Source: Desulforhabdus amnigena (GTDB lineage Bacteria; Desulfobacterota; Syntrophobacteria; Syntrophobacterales; Syntrophobacteraceae). Taken from it: a DNA stretch of 64,000 nt. Below the pieces are notes generated by a model. The model ran no database searches. It was not told the origin of the DNA and saw nothing but the letters and a program-made list of their open reading frames with translations. The stretch spans positions 1,391,001 to 1,455,000 of the forward strand of contig NZ_BSDR01000001.1 of assembly GCF_027925305.1 (NCBI RefSeq), read 5' to 3'. The translations under genes were made by a program, and so were the position numbers. Numbering within the stretch: the stretch's first letter is position 1; every line of letters begins with the position of its first letter. This document shows positions 27,780 to 36,919 of this stretch, one piece after another.

Positions 27780-29563
27780 TTTGGTTTACAATGAAAAAAT
27801 TGCAACATTTTCGGGATAGTTTTCGCGTTGGGATCATGTTCCTTATCCTTGCCGGTTTCATTTTCCCGCCTCTCGTATTGGCGGAGACGATCGATCAAAA
27901 TTACCAGGATGTATCCAATGAATACCGGGCCGCTCTCGCGATTCCTCAAAAGGAGCAAAAGTCCGAAGCGCTGCGCCAGTGCATTCAGCATTTACAGCAG
28001 TTTCTGGAGGTCGATTTCGGTGAAAAATATGCGGATAGAACATATTACCTCATCGCTCGCTGCTATCATCAGCTTCACGATATCAACCACAGCCCCGCTG
28101 ACCTGAAATCCGCCATTGAAAAGTACCGCTCGGTGATTTCGAGATACCCTCAGAGCGCTCTTGCCGACGACGCGCAGTATCTGACGGGAATCCTTTATGA
28201 ATCAAAAGATCCAGCCCAGGCTTACATCGAGTTCAAAAAAATAGAACTCTTCTACCCCCAGAGTGATATGCGGGCCAAGGCTGCTCAAAAACTGAACGTC
28301 CTCAATCAGAAGTTGGGTTGCGCCGGGTCGGAATCCAAAAAGGAGGCAAAGGACAACAATAAAGCTTCCAGAGCGAAAGAAAACGCCGTATCCGCAAAGC
28401 CAGCAGGATCGGTACCCTCTGCGTCCCCTTCCTGTCCCAAAATCAACCGGTTGACAAAAATCAAGCATTGGTCCGGTCCCGATTACACCCGCGTAGCCCT
28501 CTATATAGACAACCCCGTCGAATTCAAGGAAACTGCCATCCCGCCGGACCCGAAAAAGCGCGAGTCCGGAAAAATCTATGTGGATCTTGAAAACTGCATC
28601 GTGAATCCAAAAATAAAAACCAAGATCCCCATCATGGACTCTTTTCTCCAGGATGTACGGGCGCAACAGAACAATTCCCGGCAAACCCGTGTCGTTCTGA
28701 ACACCGAGGCCATCGACAGTTACCGTATCTTTTCCATGTCGGATCCCTTTCGCGTCATCGTCGACGTACGGGGCAAGGTTTCGGAAAATGACAGACCCGC
28801 TCCACCCCAGGTCACTCCCCCCACCAACCCATCTGTGCCCAGTTTGGCCAAGCAGCTGGCTCTGGAAGTACGACGGATCGTCCTGGATCCGGGACATGGC
28901 GGAAAAGACAAAGGGGCGACCAGTCCCAACGGCATTCATGAAAAGGACATCACCCTGGCCATTGCCAAATCCCTCAAACACGTTCTAGAGAAAAACACGG
29001 ACTGTGAAGTCATTCTCACGCGCACGCGGGACGTTTACCTCTCCCTTGAAGAGCGTACCGCCATCGCCAATGCCAAAAAAGCAGACCTTTTCGTTTCCAT
29101 CCACACCAATGCTCATGAAGACAGAAACCTCTATGGAACGGAAACCTATTTTCTGAACTTGTCCAAGGATGCGGAATCAGCCCGCGTCGCTGCATTTGAA
29201 AATGCCACATCCACCAAAAAAGTCAGCGACCTCGAAACCATTTTGCATGATCTCATGCTCAACACGAAACTCAACGAATCCGCACAACTAGCGCGGCAAG
29301 TCCAAAAACATGTCGTCGATAAGCTCAAGGCAAACTACGAAAGCATTCGAGACCTGGGCACAAAGCAGGCCCCCTTTTACGTGCTGCTTGGAGCGGAGAT
29401 GCCCAGTATACTCATCGAAACAGCATTCATTACCAATGAACGGGAGGAAAATCGTTTGAGAGACAAGCGTTTTCAGGAAAACCTGGCCATAGCCATCAGC
29501 TCTGGCATTCAATCCTACATACAGCAGATCAAAGGTTTCGCCAAGGCGGGAGACCCATCATGA
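27776..29563 (+). CDS. N-acetylmuramoyl-L-alanine amidase with TPR-like and AMIN domains
   Basis: A periplasmic peptidoglycan amidase that cleaves septal stem peptides (AmiC type). Domains in order: signal peptide/anchor (about 16-38), tetratricopeptide-like helical region (about 40-180, YHQLHDINHSPADLKSAIEKY), a low-complexity linker (about 180-215), an AMIN domain (about 222-330, HWSGPDYTRVALYIDN), and an Amidase_3 zinc hydrolase (about 365-590). Zinc-site motifs are ILDPGHGGKDKGA (His), EKDITLAIAK (Glu) and SIHTNAHEDRNLYGTETY (His). The catalytic Glu lies in PSILIETAFITN. It overlaps mutS and the next gene by 4 nt each. An internal ATG (MKKLQHF) 15 nt downstream is an alternative start. 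Confidence 0.92.
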   Translation: MIWFTMKKLQHFRDSFRVGIMFLILAGFIFPPLVLAETIDQNYQDVSNEYRAALAIPQKEQKSEALRQCIQHLQQFLEVDFGEKYADRTYYLIARCYHQLHDINHSPADLKSAIEKYRSVISRYPQSALADDAQYLTGILYESKDPAQAYIEFKKIELFYPQSDMRAKAAQKLNVLNQKLGCAGSESKKEAKDNNKASRAKENAVSAKPAGSVPSASPSCPKINRLTKIKHWSGPDYTRVALYIDNPVEFKETAIPPDPKKRESGKIYVDLENCIVNPKIKTKIPIMDSFLQDVRAQQNNSRQTRVVLNTEAIDSYRIFSMSDPFRVIVDVRGKVSENDRPAPPQVTPPTNPSVPSLAKQLALEVRRIVLDPGHGGKDKGATSPNGIHEKDITLAIAKSLKHVLEKNTDCEVILTRTRDVYLSLEERTAIANAKKADLFVSIHTNAHEDRNLYGTETYFLNLSKDAESARVAAFENATSTKKVSDLETILHDLMLNTKLNESAQLARQVQKHVVDKLKANYESIRDLGTKQAPFYVLLGAEMPSILIETAFITNEREENRLRDKRFQENLAIAISSGIQSYIQQIKGFAKAGDPS

Positions 29564-31602
29564 GCCGGCAACCCTCTCAGGAGATTGTTGCAGGCTCCGT
29601 TGTTGAATTCTTCGAATCCAGAGAAATCCTCTGTGGGGTCTGCCTTGCAACGAAGACCCACCGATTGACCGTCCTTACCGAGCAAAACAAGGAAATCAAC
29701 CTGGCACAGAGTCGCGTGATTCACGTAAGCTCTCAAACCCTCAACCTGAAGCAGAGCCGCGATGAATTGATTCAAAAGCTCGTTACCATTGGGGCATTGC
29801 GCAAGAGCCTGATGCGCGACGTGGACATCGAAGAATTTTGGTCCCTTGTGGAAGGGGAAGAGGAAGGATTCGACCCAAGGGATTCGGCGGAATTCATCTT
29901 CAGCGACGCCATCACAGAAAACCACGTGGCCGCTGCTCAGCGCGCTTTGCTCCAGGACAAAACTTTCTTTCAATTCAAGGACGGAAAGTTTTATCCTCGT
30001 CCGCAGGAGAAGGTGGAGCAGCGCCGCCTGGAAATACAACGCGAAGAAGAAAAAGAGGCGCAGCTCGAAAAAGGCTCTCAGTGGCTGCAAAGCCTGTGGA
30101 ATCGAAAAACCCGGACTCCTTCCAATACCATTGAGCAATGGACCAGCCTCATCGAGGATTTGAAAAGCTTTTGTCTCTTCAACCAGGAATCCCCCTCTTA
30201 TGCATTCATAAAAGAACTCTTCAAAAGGGCGAACATCCCTCCCCTGCCCCAATCGGCTTTTCGTCTGCTCGTACGACTGGGGATCTGGCACGAAAACGAG
30301 AACCTGTATCTCCTCGAACAGAATATTTCTCCGGAATTTCCAAAAGAGGTCGAAGACCTGGCCAATGAGAGAGCTGAATCTGCCATCGTTGCGCAGTGGG
30401 ACGTCAATCAGCGCCGGGACTTGAGGCATCTTCATACTTTTACCATCGACAGTGCACAAACCCGCGATTACGACGATGCCCTGAGTCTCGAAGTGCTCGA
30501 AAACGGCCTTTATCAGGTGGGAATCCACATAGCCGATGCAGCGGAATTCGTCACGCAGGGCGATCCTCTGGATCTGGACGCACAGGAAAGAGCCAGCTCC
30601 ATCTACCTGCCGGATGCACGGATATCCATGCTGCCCACGGCCCTCTCCGAAGGAATTTGCAGCCTCTGTGCCGGAAAAGACCGGCTCGCCCTGAGCTTTC
30701 TGCTGAAAGTGGATTCAGAGGGAGCACTGCAGGGTTATGAAATTGTTCCGAGCATCGTGAGGGTCCGGGAGCAATTGACTTACCAGGAGGCTAATGGAAA
30801 AGTCTCGCAGGAACCCTATCGAACTCTCCATGAACTGGCGGTGAAACTCAAGGAACGGCGTCTCGCAAGGGGAGCAGTCATACTCCCGCTGCCCGAAATC
30901 CAGGTCTATGTGAGCCCCATGGGAATGATTCAAGTCTCCCGGTACGAAAAGGAGACTCCCAGTCAACTCCTGGTATCCGAGTGGATGATCGCCGCCAATG
31001 GAGCGGCCGCGACTCACCTCGCAGCCCACGGGATTCCATCCATTTATCGGAGTCAGGCAGAGTGTAAACCGGAAACGGATTTCACTCAGAGTGAACATGA
31101 AATCTTCCGAATCTACAGGCAGAGGCGCCTTTTCGCACGGGCTGAACTGAACACGACCCCCGGAGATCATTGCAGTTTGGGAATGTCCCCCTACACAACC
31201 GCCACTTCCCCTATCCGGCGCTACTCCGACCTGGTGGTTCAGAGGCAGCTCAAACACCTCATGGTCAGCGAATCTCCCCTTTATACGGAAACGGAACTGA
31301 GTCAACTCATCACCAAGCTGGGAGTGATGCAAGCCAAGATCTCCCTGATACAGCGAAAGTGGACGCGCTACTGGATTCTGAAGTACATGGAACAGGAGGA
31401 CCTGCAGGCGCTGAACGCATTGGTGCTGGATATGAATGAACGATTCGCCCACTTGCTCATTCCCGATTTCCTGATTGAAACAAACGTCCCCATTCAAGAG
31501 AAGGGCCGCCTTCAGCGGGGCGAAATGCTTCGAGTGAAAATTGAACGGCTGAATCCACGCGAAGATATTCTAAGAGTGCAGCTTCCCGATTTTGCCAGGT
31601 GA
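29560..31602 (+). CDS. RNase II-family exoribonuclease
   Basis: A 3'-5' exoribonuclease of the RNB family, 680 residues. The N-terminal region (about 1-285) is not a classic cold-shock/OB pair and is partly charged and helical. The RNB catalytic domain begins near residue 285 with HTFTIDSAQTRDYDDALSLE, which keeps the metal-binding Asp cluster. It continues through IYLPDARISMLP, SYTTATSPIRRYSDLVVQRQL (seen as PYTTATSPIRRYSDL) and ends with a short S1-like tail. The protein resembles the atypical RNase II of deltaproteobacteria and cyanobacteria more than E. coli Rnr. Its ATG overlaps the amidase stop (ATGA). Confidence 0.88.
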   Translation: MSRQPSQEIVAGSVVEFFESREILCGVCLATKTHRLTVLTEQNKEINLAQSRVIHVSSQTLNLKQSRDELIQKLVTIGALRKSLMRDVDIEEFWSLVEGEEEGFDPRDSAEFIFSDAITENHVAAAQRALLQDKTFFQFKDGKFYPRPQEKVEQRRLEIQREEEKEAQLEKGSQWLQSLWNRKTRTPSNTIEQWTSLIEDLKSFCLFNQESPSYAFIKELFKRANIPPLPQSAFRLLVRLGIWHENENLYLLEQNISPEFPKEVEDLANERAESAIVAQWDVNQRRDLRHLHTFTIDSAQTRDYDDALSLEVLENGLYQVGIHIADAAEFVTQGDPLDLDAQERASSIYLPDARISMLPTALSEGICSLCAGKDRLALSFLLKVDSEGALQGYEIVPSIVRVREQLTYQEANGKVSQEPYRTLHELAVKLKERRLARGAVILPLPEIQVYVSPMGMIQVSRYEKETPSQLLVSEWMIAANGAAATHLAAHGIPSIYRSQAECKPETDFTQSEHEIFRIYRQRRLFARAELNTTPGDHCSLGMSPYTTATSPIRRYSDLVVQRQLKHLMVSESPLYTETELSQLITKLGVMQAKISLIQRKWTRYWILKYMEQEDLQALNALVLDMNERFAHLLIPDFLIETNVPIQEKGRLQRGEMLRVKIERLNPREDILRVQLPDFAR

Positions 31603-31661
31603 GAATATGTGATTTCGGGTGGGGAAGGTTGACGCTAAAAAAAAGTATATACAAACAAAAG

Positions 31662-31700
31662 AGTGGCCCTTACCGGCAAGAAACGCCGGCAAGGGCCACT
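31662..31700 (-). terminator. Hairpin terminator between the RNase gene and amtB
   Basis: A 16-bp stem with one mismatch: AGTGGCCCTTaCCGGC and GCCGGCAAGGGCCACT around a 7-nt loop. Read on the minus strand it is followed by CTTTTGTTTG, so it most likely ends the glnB-amtB transcript. The same stem could also slow transcription from the opposite side. Confidence 0.75.
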
Positions 31701-31750
31701 GTAACAAGGCAGGGAAGCAGGGGTTCCGCTTTCCCTGGAATGGGTAAATT

Positions 31751-33091
31751 TTAGAGGGTGTAGCCGACCTCTCCGTGGAGCTCCCGGTCAAGCCCCATTA
31801 CTTCTGCTTCTTCGTCAGCCCGCAAGCCCATGATCTTATCCAGGACCCATCCCATGACATAAGTCACGACGAAGGCATAAACAGCAACCACCAGGACGCT
31901 GAGGAATTGTTTTCCCACCATGGCGGGATCCCCGGCGATCCATCCGCTTCCTCCTATGGATGCAAAAATACCCGTTCCGATGGCCCCGAAGGCTCCACCA
32001 ACGCCATGAATACCGACGACGTCCAGGGAGTCATCAAAACCGACCAGCCCCTTGATGCGAATGCCATAGTAGCAGAGAACTCCCGCTATGAGGCCCAGCA
32101 CGATAGCCCAGAAAGGTGTTACGAAACCACAGGCGGGCGTGATCACAACCAGGCCGGCCAAAACGCCGGAGCCCAAGCCCAGTGCACTGGGTTTCTTGTG
32201 AAAAATCCATTCCATCATCATCCAGGAAAACCCTGCGGCGGCGGAAGCGATCATGGTCGTGGTAAACGCCAGACCAGCGGTCGCATTGGCTCCCAAAGCA
32301 CTTCCCGCATTGAAACCGAACCATCCGAACCAGAGCAGTCCAACCCCTAGAAGCGTCATGGTCAGATTATGGGGGACAAAATCTTCGCCGGGGAATCCCT
32401 TTCTTTTTCCCAAAAGAAACGCCATGGCCAGCGCCGATGCCCCGGAAGAGAGGTGGACGACCGTTCCACCGGCAAAGTCCAGGGCTCCCATCTTTTGAAT
32501 CCAGCCGCCGCCCCAAACCCAGTGTGCAACGGGATCGTAAACGAGAGTCGCCCAGAGCAGAATAAAAACCACATATGTGCTGAATTTCATCCGTTCCGCG
32601 ATGGTACCGCTGATGAGTGCCGGCGTGATGATGGCAAACATTCCCTGGAACCACATGAAAACATAGGTGGGAATCGTGCCGCTGAGGGATTCGGGCGTGA
32701 TCCCCGAAAGAAAGAGCATGCTCAAATCTCCGATGAAGGTATTTCCGGCCCCGAAGGCGAGGGAATAACCCAATACCACCCATTGAATACCGATCACCGC
32801 AAGAGCGACAAAAGAATGCATGCTCGTGCTCAGCACATTTTTCTTGCGAACCATGCCCGCATAGAAAAGCGCCAGGCCGGGAGTCATGAGCATGACGAGG
32901 GCCGATGAAGTCAAAACCCAGGCGGTATCCCCAGCGCTCAATACCGGCGCCGCGGCTTCTTCAGCCAGGGCCATGCCTTCGGTTAAAAGCAATACGAGCG
33001 CGATTCCCCAAGCCAGATGATATTTGCTGGGACGCCGAGGAATGCGCAGGAATTTGGACCTGAATGCATTGAGTAAGAATTCCATGGACAT
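31751..33091 (-). CDS. amtB: Ammonium transporter Amt, copy 1 (glnB-linked)
   Basis: Imports ammonium across the inner membrane as a trimeric channel. A signal peptide (about 1-40, ending EGMALAEE) is typical of Gram-negative AmtB. The mature protein has eleven segments with DTAWVLTSSALVMLMTPGLALFYAG, the signature DFAGGTVVHLSSGASALA, the pore His in SLDVVGIHGVGG, and the GlnB-contacting C-terminal tail GLRADEEAEVMGLDRELHGEVGY. The ATG at 33091 has a GGAGGATACA site; an upstream TTG at 33103 does not. It lies 80 nt downstream of glnB, forming the classic glnB/K-amtB pair. Confidence 0.95.
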   Translation of the reverse strand: MSMEFLLNAFRSKFLRIPRRPSKYHLAWGIALVLLLTEGMALAEEAAAPVLSAGDTAWVLTSSALVMLMTPGLALFYAGMVRKKNVLSTSMHSFVALAVIGIQWVVLGYSLAFGAGNTFIGDLSMLFLSGITPESLSGTIPTYVFMWFQGMFAIITPALISGTIAERMKFSTYVVFILLWATLVYDPVAHWVWGGGWIQKMGALDFAGGTVVHLSSGASALAMAFLLGKRKGFPGEDFVPHNLTMTLLGVGLLWFGWFGFNAGSALGANATAGLAFTTTMIASAAAGFSWMMMEWIFHKKPSALGLGSGVLAGLVVITPACGFVTPFWAIVLGLIAGVLCYYGIRIKGLVGFDDSLDVVGIHGVGGAFGAIGTGIFASIGGSGWIAGDPAMVGKQFLSVLVVAVYAFVVTYVMGWVLDKIMGLRADEEAEVMGLDRELHGEVGYTL

Positions 33092-33170
33092 TGTATCCTC
33101 CAAAATATTGGCCGTTCTAATAAGGATATGAGTGTATAAGATATCGATGAGAGTGTGACTCTTCAGTCAC

Positions 33171-33539
<369 letters not shown>

Positions 33540-33705
33540 TCAATTTTGTCCGTTTTTGTTTATTCACATTTCTACTTAAAAAAATCTTTTTCCGATGTGG
33601 CCGCACAGAATGTCCCTTCTCTGTTTGAGCACAATGGGAACACTCATCTCATTCAAAATTGTGAGGTCATCATCTTTGCAGCACATGAACTCGTAGGACT
33701 TTAAT

Positions 33706-33722
33706 ACCAAAGGCCGTGCCAA
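33706..33722 (-). promoter_or_regulatory. Sigma-54-type promoter upstream of glnB-amtB
   Basis: On the minus strand, TTGGCACGGCCTTTGGT: the -24 part TGGCAC is perfect, followed by 5 nt and TTGGT in place of TTGCT/A (one mismatch). It lies about 200 nt upstream of the glnB ATG, a long leader that leaves some doubt. Confidence 0.55.
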
Positions 33723-34232
33723 CTGGGAGAAAGCAAAGAGAGCATACAAGTTTAAGATATTATTTTTATTATATTATTTTCGAAGCCAACGAATCGGTGA
33801 ACACGATGAAAAAGAGGATGCAGGGGGTGACAAGATTGTAATCTCAAACGATCACAGACTAAATTGATTACATTTTTGTTTAATCTAATTTGATGCACTA
33901 AAAAATTTTGAAGCGATTGTACCCTTGAAATTTTTCAAAGGAAGATACTTGATGGACATTTTTGCACCATAAAGGAAAGCGAAAGCTTTCATTTTTTCCA
34001 CTGCATCCCAAAGTGTAAAACAGAAGAATACAAAAAAAGCAGACCGTTACGAATTTATGAAGCCTCAACTTGTGCACTCTTTTCTTTGAGAATCCAATTG
34101 TAGGACATAATTGTCAATAATAATATGCTCAAAAAAAGAAAACAGACATTTATGTTCCATTTTAAAGATCTCATGAACCAAATAGGTTCAATAATATTTA
34201 TGTATATTAAATACTTAAAATTATAATTCTCA

Positions 34233-34249
34233 TTGGTATGCAACTTGCT
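34233..34249 (+). promoter_or_regulatory. Sigma-54-type promoter upstream of the second amtB
   Basis: TTGGTATGCAACTTGCT: TGGTAT, 5 nt, then a perfect TTGCT -12 element. The invariant GG and GC are 10 bp apart end to end, as required. Start of transcription is expected near 34261, about 55 nt before the ATG. Confidence 0.6.
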
Positions 34250-34314
34250 GAAGGCATGCGACGAGTAAAAAGCTTTTAGAAATTGTCAACTCTATTCGCA
34301 GGGAGAAAGCTAAC

Positions 34315-35640
34315 ATGATTCTTGTTCTGTCAAAAGGCAGGTCGGCATGTACCTCAATGCATCGGTTTTATAAAACATTCATTCCGGGTCTTCTTTTCCT
34401 TGCGATGCTGCTGCGGTGCAAAACGGCCCTTGCTGTCGATGCGCCATCGGCCAATCCTGCCGACACCGTATGGATTCTGATCTCTTCAGCCCTCGTGATG
34501 CTGATGCTTCCCGGCCTTGCTCTTTTTTATGGTGGAATGGTGCAGACCAAGAATGTGCTGAGCTCACACATGCATTCTCTGGTCGCCCTCGCCGTGGTGG
34601 GAATTCTGTGGGTCCTGGGAGGCTATTCACTTTCTTTTGGAACCGGAAATGCCTGGATTGGAGACTTCAGCAAGATCCTTCTCATAGGTATAAGCCCGGA
34701 TTCAGTGACGGGAAGCATTCCGACCTACGCTTTCATCATGTTTCAGGGAATGTTTGCCATCATCACCCCCGCCCTCATCAGCGGGACCATCGCGGAGCGG
34801 ATGAAATTCAGCACATATGTGGTATTTATCCTTTTGTGGTCTCTTCTCATCTACAACCCTGTAGCACATTGGGTTTGGGGAGGAGGATGGCTTGCAAAAA
34901 TGGGCGTAATGGACTTTGCCGGCGGTATCGTTGTTCATCTCACCGCAGGCGTTTCTTCTCTGGCCATCGTTGCCCTCATCGGCAAAAGGCAGGGATATCC
35001 CGGCGAACAATTCGTTCCCCACAACCTCGCCATGACTGTGCTGGGAGTGGGATTGCTTTGGTTCGGCTGGTTCGGGTTCAACGCGGGGAGCGCTCTGGCC
35101 GCCAACGCCAATGCGGCCCTCGCTTTCACCACCACTATGATTGCCGGTGCAAGCGCAGCAACGTCATGGATGCTGATGGAATGGTGGCTGTTGGGGAAAC
35201 CAAGTGCTCTGGGGCTTGCTTCGGGTATCGTAGCCGGCCTAGGGTCCATCACTCCTGCAGCAGGTTTTGTGACACCCGCAGCCGCCCTTTTCATCGGTCT
35301 GGTAGCCGGAGTGCTCTGCTTTTATGGTGTGAGAATGAAATTCAAAATGGGATACGACGACTCTCTGGATGTAGTGGGGGTTCACGGTGTCGGCGGCGTC
35401 TGGGGGCCCATCGCGACCGGTATTTTTGCTACGGTAGGGGGGCAGGGTTTCTTGAGCGGAAACCCCGGACAATTGCAGGTGCAGGTGCTCGCGGTGGTCG
35501 CCGTAGGGATCTATTGTTATGTTCTCACCTATTCACTGGCGTGGATTCTGGATAAGATCATGGGACTGAGGGTGGATGAGGACCAGGAAGTCATCGGACT
35601 GGATCGTGAATTGCACGGAGAGGTGGGCTACAATCTGTAA
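34315..35640 (+). CDS. amtB: Ammonium transporter Amt, copy 2 (stand-alone)
   Basis: A second Amt of 441 residues, strongly similar to the product at 31751-33091 through the channel region: DFAGGIVVHLTAGVSSLA, LWFGWFGFNAGSALAAN and SLDVVGVHGVGG are all present. The GlnB-contacting tail ends GLDRELHGEVGYNL. The N-terminus carries a basic leader and a hydrophobic signal-like segment (about 21-41). A GGGAGAA site precedes the ATG. It has no P-II partner of its own but could be controlled by the divergent GlnB. The pair may give high- and low-affinity uptake or backup under nitrogen limitation. Confidence 0.94.
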   Translation: MILVLSKGRSACTSMHRFYKTFIPGLLFLAMLLRCKTALAVDAPSANPADTVWILISSALVMLMLPGLALFYGGMVQTKNVLSSHMHSLVALAVVGILWVLGGYSLSFGTGNAWIGDFSKILLIGISPDSVTGSIPTYAFIMFQGMFAIITPALISGTIAERMKFSTYVVFILLWSLLIYNPVAHWVWGGGWLAKMGVMDFAGGIVVHLTAGVSSLAIVALIGKRQGYPGEQFVPHNLAMTVLGVGLLWFGWFGFNAGSALAANANAALAFTTTMIAGASAATSWMLMEWWLLGKPSALGLASGIVAGLGSITPAAGFVTPAAALFIGLVAGVLCFYGVRMKFKMGYDDSLDVVGVHGVGGVWGPIATGIFATVGGQGFLSGNPGQLQVQVLAVVAVGIYCYVLTYSLAWILDKIMGLRVDEDQEVIGLDRELHGEVGYNL

Positions 35641-35726
35641 GGGATTGTGAAACCATCCTATAGAGTCACCCACGGCAGCAAGCTCTTTGTTTCAAAGGCA
35701 AATCTTTTTAACCTAGCGGCAATGCG

Positions 35727-35756
35727 GTAGCGCCGCCATGAGAAAGGCGGCGCTAC
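35727..35756. terminator. Hairpin between convergent amtB copy 2 and prfB
   Basis: A perfect 11-bp stem, GTAGCGCCGCC and GGCGGCGCTAC, around an 8-nt loop. No T-run follows on either strand, so efficiency as an intrinsic terminator is uncertain, but it sits exactly between two convergent genes. Confidence 0.5.
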
Positions 35757-35768
35757 TCACAAACAGGA

Positions 35769-36900
35769 TCAGACGGCAGAAGTCCGCTCCCTCGAATTCA
35801 TCAGGTTCATGAGATAAGCTTCCACAAATTCATCCAGATCACCATCCATCACCGCTTCCACATTGCCCTTCTCGAACCCCGTACGATGATCCTTGACCAG
35901 CCGATAGGGCTGCATCACGTAAGAACGGATCTGGCTCCCCCAGGAAATCTCATCCAAATTGTCGTGAGCCTCCTGAAGTTTTTCCTGCTGTGCGTGCTGT
36001 TCCCGTTCGTATAATCTGGATCGCAGGATTTTCATTGCGATATCACGGTTTCGATGCTGTGATTTTTCGTTTTGACATTGGACTACAATTCCCGTCGGCA
36101 AATGCGTGATGCGGACAGCCGAACTGGTTTTGTTGACATGCTGTCCGCCGGCACCGCTTGCCCGGTAGGTATCCACCCTCAAGTCCGACGGTTTGATGTC
36201 GATCTCGATCTTTTCATCCACTTCGGGATAGACGAGAACAGCGGCAAAGGATGTATGACGGCGGCCGCTCGCATCGAAGGGGGATATTCGCACCAACCGA
36301 TGGATCCCAGATTCGGATTTGAGCATTCCGAAAGCGTATGGGCCCGCCACAGTGAATGTGGCGCTCTTGATCCCGGCCTCTTCCCCCTCCAGAAGATCGA
36401 CCATTTGAATGGAAAAATTCTTCTTCTCACACCAGCGCAGGTACATACGAAGAAGCATTTCCGCCCAATCCTGCGCTTCAGTCCCTCCTGCCCCCGCATT
36501 GATGCTGACAATGGCGTTCTTGTCGTCGTTTTCATCACTGAGCATCTGCTGGAGTTCAAGATCCCTCATATTTTTCTTGAGGGCCTGAATCTTCTCGAAA
36601 ACTTCTTTGAAAGTCTCCTCGTCGTTTTCTTCCAGAGCCATCTGCAGAAGCAGTTCACTCTCTTCCAATCCCTCCGAAAATTGCTGCCAGATCTGCAGTA
36701 TTGCGTTGATTTCCGAACGTTCCTTCAGGATGGGCTTCCCCTCCTCCGGTTTGTCCCAGAAACCAGGTTTGGCGAGAATTCTTTCCAGTTCAGAAAAGCG
36801 CTTTTGTTTGGCTTCTATGTCAAAGATAACCCCCGAGGGTGTGAAAACGTTCGGAAAGGTCCTTGAGGGTCGCCTTGATTTCACCACTATCGATATTCAT
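35769..36900 (-). CDS. prfB: Peptide chain release factor 2 (programmed +1 frameshift)
   Basis: Releases peptides at UGA and UAA. The zero frame starts with the ATG at 36900 after an AGGAGG site, reads 26 codons (MNIDSGEIKATLKDL to LGGYL) and stops at a UGA (36822-36820). Skipping one base gives DIEAKQKRF and continues to 35769, 376 residues in total. Class-specific motifs are present: SPF in RISPFDASG, which reads the stop codon, and GAGGQHVNKTSSAVRI, the GGQ loop. The shift makes RF2 control its own synthesis. It is the last gene of corC-lnt-prfB, 19 nt after lnt. Confidence 0.96.
36819..36834 (-). promoter_or_regulatory. prfB programmed +1 frameshift site
   Basis: GGGGGTTATCTTTGAC on the minus strand. 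It has the slippery CUU, the in-frame UGA followed by C, and an internal anti-16S pairing segment GGGGGU upstream. Compared with the well-known E. coli site, one extra U lies between the pairing segment and CUU. Confidence 0.93.
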
Positions 36901-36919
36901 TTGAATCTCCTCCTTTATT

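Noticed and set aside
34055-34243. A 62-codon minus-strand frame with a hydrophobic stretch between the two amt operons
   Set aside because: It is in an AT-rich control region, has no clear ribosome-binding site and is rich in Ile/Asn as expected by chance.
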